NCBI RefSeq assembly: GCF_000001735.4
Contig: NC_003070.9
Span: 4,898,001-4,962,000, forward strand
Direction: 5' to 3'
DNA length: 64,000 nt
Source of the DNA: Arabidopsis thaliana
Taxonomy: Eukaryota; Streptophyta; Magnoliopsida; Brassicales; Brassicaceae
The position numbers and the translations under genes are program-made. Of this stretch, positions 58,404 to 64,000 are shown piece after piece (position 1 is the first letter of the stretch; every line of letters begins with the position of its first letter). Below the pieces are notes generated by a model. That model had not been told where the DNA came from. It was given only the letters and a program-made list of their open reading frames with translations, and did not search any database.

Positions 58404-59888
58404 ATGGATTTGAGACTCCAACAAGCTGCTGAGTCTGGAAGCATCAATGAGTTGTATGCTCTTATTGATGAGAATCCATACATACTTGAGAACATTGATG
58501 CGGTGCCATTTGTGAGCACTCCCCTACATGTAGCTGCAGTTTTTGGAAACATAGAATTTGCCATGGAGATGCTGAATCTTAAGCCCTCTTTTGCCAGAAA
58601 GCTGAACACAAGCGGTTACAGTCCATTGCATCTCGCTGTGGAAAAGGAACAAAGCGACTTTGTCTCCCATATGCTCTGGCATGATGGTGGCCTGTCCCGT
58701 GTCAAAGGGAGAAATGGCGTCACGCCGTTCCATCTCTTAGTGATAAGGGGAGACGATGATCTTGTAGCAGAGTGCCTCATAACTTCCCCTGAATGTATTG
58801 AAGATGTGAACGTGGATCGCCAAAATGCTTTGCATCTAGCTGTGATGAATGATAGATTTGAAGTTCTCCAGGTTCTCACGGGATGGATCCAGAGAATGAG
58901 CCAAAAAGATGCTTACTATATCGAGAACCGAGTTCTGAATAAAAGGGATTTTGACTTCAACACGGCCTTGCACCTTGCAGCATATAAGAATGATCAGCAG
59001 GCAAGCTTTACTTTCTTTGAAATTCGTTTTTCAATATCATGTATCTGATTAGCTTCCATATCAATACTAAGTGATAATGAGTCAGGTGAAATATGATCAT
59101 TATTAACTAAGATCTTTTTCAGTATGAGATGCTCTAATAGAACGATCAATTTCGTGCAGGCCTTGAAACTATTACTAAAATGCCGGTTGGTGGAGCCGAA
59201 CCTAGTTAATATTGATGATTTAACATTCGTTGATATCTTAAGGACCCAGGGAGAGAACGCAGGTGGTGGGAACCTAGATTTGGAACAAGCTGTTATAAAA
59301 ACTGGGTGTGTAGAGGCGGCTTCTATGCCAAAATTCAAGGAAGAGTCTGATTTGTTGAAATCACCAATCAATTTTATGACATACTATTCCACGTCCATGA
59401 AACGCATGAAGTCTTCCACTTCAGATCAAGATCGCGGAGCATTTCTGATTGTATGCACTTTGATAATAACAGCCACTTATCAGATGGCCCTCCAGCCTCC
59501 CGGAGGTGTACACCAATCTGAGAATGCGAATGCGAATGCGGGTTCTGTGGTGATGAAACAGACATTCTTCATCCTTCTTTGGATTTCCAACACCGTTGGT
59601 TTCTGCTGCGCTGTATTCTACACCTTTTGTCTCATACCACTCGGTCAGTTGTTTACGATATGGTTTTTTTATATAGGGACATGTCTGTGCATTTCTTATG
59701 CACTAGCAATGGCAGTAATCTCACCACACCCTCTAGTGTTTCTCTCTGCTACCTTTGCTCTCTTCCTTGTTTTTGCTCTCTATCTCTTGCTTGAAGCTTT
59801 CGTAGATACTTGGCGGAAGCATCGGACGGTGGTACCTAAGTCCCGATTCAGCTGGTTTTGGAAGGTTTTACAATATTATTATATCTGA
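58404..59888 (+). CDS. Ankyrin repeat-PGG membrane protein (BDA1-like), copy 1
   Basis: Two exons, 58404-59000 and 59160-59888, give 441 residues. The intron has a GC donor (CAG/gcaagc) and an AG acceptor; exon 1 is 597 nt, exactly as in the paralogue at 62375. Residues about 1-215 hold ankyrin repeats (TPLHVAAVFGNIEFAMEML, SPLHLAVEKEQSDFV, NALHLAVMNDRFEVL). A PGG domain follows at about 288-415, with ATYQMALQPPGGVHQSE and four hydrophobic spans (FFILLWISNTVGFCCAVF, LFTIWFFYIGTCLCIS). This layout is that of BDA1-type ankyrin-transmembrane proteins. BDA1 acts downstream of the receptor-like protein SNC2 in immunity. I recall this copy as At1g14480. Plasma membrane or endomembrane location is expected. 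Confidence 0.93.
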
Positions 59889-60704
59889 AGAGAGGGCTTT
59901 AAGAATTCAAATGGTGTAACCCTTTCTTAAGAGTTGTGTAATGTAATGTTCCAAGTAGTAACTGGCTTATATAGATATTAAAAAAAAAGACTTGGTATGT
60001 TTATTGTTTAATGAGTTTCATCAGGCTTTCGGAGTTAATATTTGTTAATGATGGTTAACAAAATAAGTTGATGCTAAGAAGAAGAAACTAGTTTGCATAG
60101 AGAGAGTTATTAAGCACACAATTATTTTTGAGAAACAAAGAACGAACATAAATACGGCAACCAATCATCAGGCAAAGATGCAGCAACCCTTGTGACTTTT
60201 GTTAGTAATGTCATAATGTTCCAGGAAGAAAAGAAGCAAACCAGCTGCAATATAGAGAGTGTTTGTGATATCTTAGACATGTTCGTTGGTTTTAACTGTA
60301 ATTCAAGTCTTACAATCCATTCTATTCCCAAGATTAGCTAAAATCTATGGTAGAGACCACCAAACCATGAGATGTCTTCTTGTTGGAGAAATCAATTAAA
60401 CCATTATATTATACATTCAATCTCTGGAGCTCCAATAAACAATGCATAAGATTATACAAACGAAAAAACAACCATTAGAGACAGGCAAAAATTTGTATGA
60501 TAAAATACAAAACTTGGGGATAGTCAAATCAAACTACAAATATGTGAAGTTTGACACTGCAGAAAAAGCTAAAGAAGAAGTGATAGAGAGATTAAAGAGT
60601 GAGTCAATTATGATATTACAAAGAATCTAAAAATGCAATCTTTTTGTTGATTCTTGATGATCTAAAGAAGAAGAAACCCTAGTTTGAACGAGATGGATTT
60701 GTGG
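59889..60704. other. Intergenic region between the ankyrin gene and AHL28
   Basis: Two 3' UTRs point towards each other. A 62-codon ATG frame at 60442-60630 (+) is discussed among the findings; it has no known domain. Confidence 0.45.
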
Positions 60705-61325
60705 TCAGTACGGCGATGGAGCTTTGGCGTTGGGATCCCAAATGACATCAGAGCCACCCACGTACATCGACTCTCCACCACCTCCAGAGACCGGCGGCGA
60801 TTGTCCCTCCTCTTCCCCTTCCGCCGAGTTTCTTTGCTCTTCCTCCGTAGCAGGTAACCGGTGATAGGAAGGGTTCTTGAAACTAGTGGCGACGAAGTAA
60901 ACAGTTCCGGCGGCAACGAGAGGACCAGCGACGAATCCACCGATGACTTTCCCCTGAGGTCCGGCGAGAGAGACGGTGAAGAAATTGGAGACGGGAGGGG
61001 ACAAGGAGGTAGGAGGTAGAGGAGGGAGGAAAGTGGCGGAGACAGAGAGAAGATCGAACTTTCCGTGGAAAGTAATGGTTGAGCCAGGAGCTGCCGGAGA
61101 AGGCTGACGCAAAGTGACATCAGCAACGGAGCCTGAGCCACTGAGGACGCAAAAGCCGATGGCTTTACCGCGGCAGAAACGGTTTAGGGCTTCAACGACA
61201 TCGTTTCCGGATGGCACTTCGAGGATGTAAGGACTCATAGGAGGGTCAATGGTGACAAAGATTGGAGCTTTAGGTTTGTTTTTGGAACCTCGAGGTCTGC
61301 CACGTGGACGCCCGACGGTTTCCAT
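60705..61325 (-). CDS. AHL28: AT-hook protein AHL28 (AT-hook plus PPC domain)
   Basis: Single exon, 206 residues, starting METVGRPRGRPRGSKNKPKA, a single AT-hook (RGRPRGSK core) within the first 20 residues. A PPC/DUF296 domain follows (YILEVPSGNDVVEALNRFC, GFCVLSGSGSVADVTLRQP, GKFDLLSVSATFL, GGFVAGPLVAAGTVYFV). The order and intronless structure match the clade-A AHL proteins. These bind AT-rich minor-groove DNA and form trimers through the PPC domain, and they repress growth, for instance of hypocotyls. A nuclear protein. The upstream in-frame Met at 61382 is rejected because the 19 residues before METV are not AHL-like. The gene lies between two tandem ankyrin genes on the opposite strand. 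Confidence 0.95.
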   Translation of the reverse strand: METVGRPRGRPRGSKNKPKAPIFVTIDPPMSPYILEVPSGNDVVEALNRFCRGKAIGFCVLSGSGSVADVTLRQPSPAAPGSTITFHGKFDLLSVSATFLPPLPPTSLSPPVSNFFTVSLAGPQGKVIGGFVAGPLVAAGTVYFVATSFKNPSYHRLPATEEEQRNSAEGEEEGQSPPVSGGGGESMYVGGSDVIWDPNAKAPSPY

Positions 61326-61585
61326 GGAGGGAGAGGAGGGAGAGAGGTGCAAGTGTCGCTGTGTAGGGAGCTTCGACAACATTTAATCTTTTGGAATTTT
61401 GTGTTAATAAAGATGCAGAGAGAGGTTTGGTTGGTATATATGAGATGTACTGTATGTATAAAGACGACTAGTCTAATCCTTTTGGGAATATACTCGATGG
61501 GCCTTTCAAAGCAACAAACTTTAATAAACCCACTCATTACTTTAGAGTTTAGAATAAGTACGTTTCTGCCAGAAGCTCATTTTCT

Positions 61586-61965
61586 ATGGATCCAAGGCCT
61601 CAACAGGCTGCTGAATCTGGTAGCATCGGTGACTTTTATGCTTTGATTAATGAGAGAATCCGTGCTTACTGTCAATCTTGAGGTAGAGTGTCGAGTAACT
61701 TTAATGTATCCAAAATGTGAGTGTTAATGGTCAGAATGCTCTGTGATATGAAAAATAGATTTGAACTTGTCCAAGTCCTTACCGGATGAATCCGGTAAAT
61801 GAGGCAAAGAGAGGCTCTCTCTACCGAGTATGCATGCCTTACTGGTTCTCTCTGTTTGCTTTCCCTTGTACCTGCTTTTTCCTCTCCATATCTTGATGGA
61901 AGCTTTCGTAAGCAGTGGTGACAGTTTGATACAACAACTCAGAGGACTTTGAGAATGCAGAGGTG
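61586..61965 (+). pseudogene. Decayed ankyrin-PGG gene (third copy)
   Basis: The sequence is homologous to the gene at 62375-63780 with large deletions. ATGGATCCAAGGCCTCAACA starts an N-terminus that follows the paralogues for about 23 codons. A frameshift (an extra AG after GAG) then leads to a TGA about ten codons on. About 61708-61795 matches the VNGHNALHLAVMNDRFEILQVLTG region, with further frameshifts. The block about 61850-61960 matches the last PGG helix and the C-terminus (AGAGGACTTTGAGAATG). The rest, including most ankyrin repeats and PGG spans, is gone. Clearly non-functional. Confidence 0.85.
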
Positions 61966-61969
61966 CAAA

Positions 61970-62374
61970 CATTAAAAATATGTTATGTCCCTTCTGACTT
62001 CTTCTTCTTGTATCATAATAATGTTGTAATTATAGGTAGTTTGTTTCTATATACATGTTAGTACGTTCAATATGCTTCATCAAGCGTGAGCCTTTGAAAT
62101 TTGTGTTGTGAATGTCAAATCAAATGAGTGTGATACCATGAAGAAATATCCAGCTGCCATATAAAAGAGTCCCACTTGTTTTTAAATTGTCTCTTCTTCA
62201 CATGTACATGTGGGTTCTTCGGTCTTTGAACTCTGTTTCTTTATTCTTTCTTACATTTGTTTGATGGTTCTAGGTAAAGACAATTTCTTTGTTGTCCTCT
62301 TGCTGAATTTAGATCACAAACATTTTTCTTGAATTCAGAGTTTTTCTGATCAAAAGCTCCCTCTCTCTCTCACC
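61970..62374. other. Promoter and leader of ankyrin gene copy 2
   Basis: About 400 bp between the decayed copy and the ATG at 62375, with a CT-rich leader (TCCCTCTCTCTCTCACC) just before the start. No gene is seen. Confidence 0.5.
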
Positions 62375-63780
62375 ATGGATCCGAGACTACAACATGCTGC
62401 TGAAACCGGAAGCATCAATGACTTTTATGCTCTGATTGAGGAGAATCCTTACATTCTTGATAACATCAATGCCGTGCCATTTGTTAACACTCCGCTCCAT
62501 GTAGCTGCAGCTTCTGACAACATTCCATTTGCCATGGAGATGCTGAATCTTAAGCCATCGTTTGCCAGAAAGCTGAACACAAGTGGCTACAGTCCATTGC
62601 ATCTTGCTGTGGAAAAAGATCATAGAGAGTTTATAACATGGCTGCTTTGGCGTGATCCCGGACTTGTTCGCGTTAAAGGGAGAGAAGGAATCACACCTTT
62701 CCATCTCTTAGCGATTAGAGGAGACGTAAATCTTGTAGCAGAGTGTCTCAAGTATTGCCCTGTATGTATTCAAGATGTGAGTGTGAATGGCCATAACGCT
62801 CTTCACCTTGCTGTGATGAATGATAGATTTGAAATTCTTCAAGTCCTCACCGGTTGGCTCCAAAGAATGAGCCAAAAAGATTCTGCTTCCACCGAATCTG
62901 ATTTCTTGAATAGAAAAGATTTAGCACACAACACGCCTTTGCATCTTGCAGCATATAAGGAAGATCATCAGGTATAGTTCTTAAAGCTACTAAACTTTTT
63001 TTAGTTTTGTATGTTTTCTGTCATGTTGTGTCAAAATTGGCCTGAGTATAAAAGATATGTATGCAGGCGGTAAAACTGCTGCTACAGTGTCAGCTGGTGA
63101 AACTGAACGAAGTAAATGCGGATGGTTTAACATTCCTTGATATCTTAAGAAACAATGGACAGAGTAGAGACTTGGATAAGGATTTGGAACAAGTTGTTGT
63201 AAAAACCGGGTGCAAGGAGGCGGCTTCTCTTCCGCAACTCGAGAAACCGTCTGATCAGTTTAAGTCACCAGTCACTTTCTTGGCTCATTGCTCCATTGGC
63301 ATCAGACGCCTAAGGTCCGACACTTCAGAAGAAGGCCGTGCAGTCTTCTTGATTATATGTACTTTGATACTCACATCCACTTATCAAACTGCACTCCAGC
63401 CTCCAGGAGGTGTACACCAGTCCGAGGGTGGTGGTACCGCAGTAATGAAACAGACATTCTTCATCGTCCTTTGGGTTTCTAACACTATAGGCTTCTGTTG
63501 CGCTCTACTCTACACGTTTTGTCTCCTACCAATCGGTAGCTTGTTTACAACATGGTTCTTTTGGATTGGAGCGTCTCTGGGAGTTTCTTATGCGCTTGCT
63601 ATGGCTATAATCTCACCCAACCCTCTATTGTTTCTTTGTGCGGCCTTTACCTTGTACCTGCTCTTTCCTATGTATCTCTTTATGGAAATTTTCATAGCCC
63701 TGAGGCTGAGCCATCTGAAGGCTGCAGTAAATCGAATGTTTGTTACATTTGTGAAACAGAGAGGGACTTTGAGAATCTAA
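62375..63780 (+). CDS. Ankyrin repeat-PGG membrane protein (BDA1-like), copy 2
   Basis: Two exons, 62375-62971 and 63067-63780, give 436 residues. The intron has the normal GT-AG ends. Exon 1 is 597 nt, the same as in copy 1, and the protein is closely similar throughout: MDPRLQHAAETGSINDFYALI, then ankyrin repeats with the TPLH signature (TPLHVAAASDNIPFAMEML), and a PGG domain (ALQPPGGVHQSEG) with four spans ending LFPMYLFMEIFIALR. It should be a membrane protein of the BDA1 type with a possible immune role. I recall it as At1g14500. A tandem duplicate of the gene at 58404. Confidence 0.93.
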
Positions 63781-64000
63781 AGATATAACCTCGACAAATT
63801 GTTATTGAATGTCATGTTCTATGAGGTAATCAGCTTAATGAGTTTCATCGGGAGCCAAAGTTTAAAACTTTTAAAGCAAGTGAGATACCGAGAAGAAGAA
63901 ACCACTTGACATAGACTAGAGAGTGCTTAAAAGACAGAATTTTCTCAGAAACTTAAGACAAATTAGTCATAACATTTTAACATTAACAGCAAAAAAAAAG
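63781..64000. other. 3' end of ankyrin copy 2 and beginning of next spacer
   Basis: 220 bp after the stop codon. It is AT-rich and nothing is identified. Confidence 0.4.

Noticed and set aside
1..64000. Search for CRISPR arrays, phage, insertion sequences and operon-like gene sets
   Set aside because: None is present; spliced plant genes with plant protein families fill the window.

Overview
The window is nuclear DNA of a Brassicaceae plant and almost certainly Arabidopsis thaliana chromosome 1. AT-rich spacers separate compact genes with short GT-AG introns, and conceptual splicing gives proteins I recognise: FOUR LIPS/MYB124, UTR3, APK2A/PBL2, IQD28, UBC1, WHY1, AT59, ZHD4, STICHEL-like 1 and AHL28. 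The order matches my memory of the At1g14340 to At1g14500 interval. No database was searched. Exon boundaries were read from splice motifs and checked by keeping the frame open and reaching a full-length family protein.

Layout: 1-776 (+), last exons of a BPA1-like RRM protein; 1176-1766 (+), a plastid membrane PH-like protein; 1767-10426, a large AT-rich spacer; 10427-12647 (+), FLP; 13362-15029 (-), UTR3; 17859-19959 (+), APK2A; 20348-22761 (-), IQD28; 26277-28794 (+), an LRR receptor-like pseudokinase; 29294-30136 (-), UBC1; 31352-32810 (-), WHY1; 33180-33430, an F-box relic; 33844-35405 (-), pectate lyase AT59; 36359-38053 (+), a glyoxal oxidase; 38140-39021 (+), an F-box gene that has lost its F-box; 41076-42014 (-), ZHD4; 42764-48300, a second large spacer; 49337-49558 (-), complex I subunit B12; 49985-50278 (-), a small secreted Pro-rich protein; 50962-54750 (-), STICHEL-like 1; 56080-57702 (+), a truncated PPR protein; 58404-59888 (+) and 62375-63780 (+), two tandem ankyrin-PGG genes with a decayed third copy at 61586-61965; 60705-61325 (-), AHL28.

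These are independent single-gene units, as usual in a plant genome. There is no operon or defence island, and I did not find a clearly new multi-gene system. Several neighbours are convergent (FLP/UTR3, APK2A/IQD28, LRR/UBC1), with only 390-715 bp between stop codons.

The most interesting non-genic signal is a recurring class of very small insertions, 14-25 nt long and ending in an A-tract. Each is flanked by a perfect 9-17 bp direct repeat, like target-site-duplicated retro-insertions reduced to almost nothing. I list ten, two of them only about 10 bp apart. Other points are a perfect CCAAT-N10-CACG stress element upstream of UTR3, a GC-AG intron in only one of the two ankyrin paralogues, a PPR gene cut by an apparent CGA-to-TGA change, a receptor kinase without HRD and DFG motifs, and a pair of decayed F-box copies.
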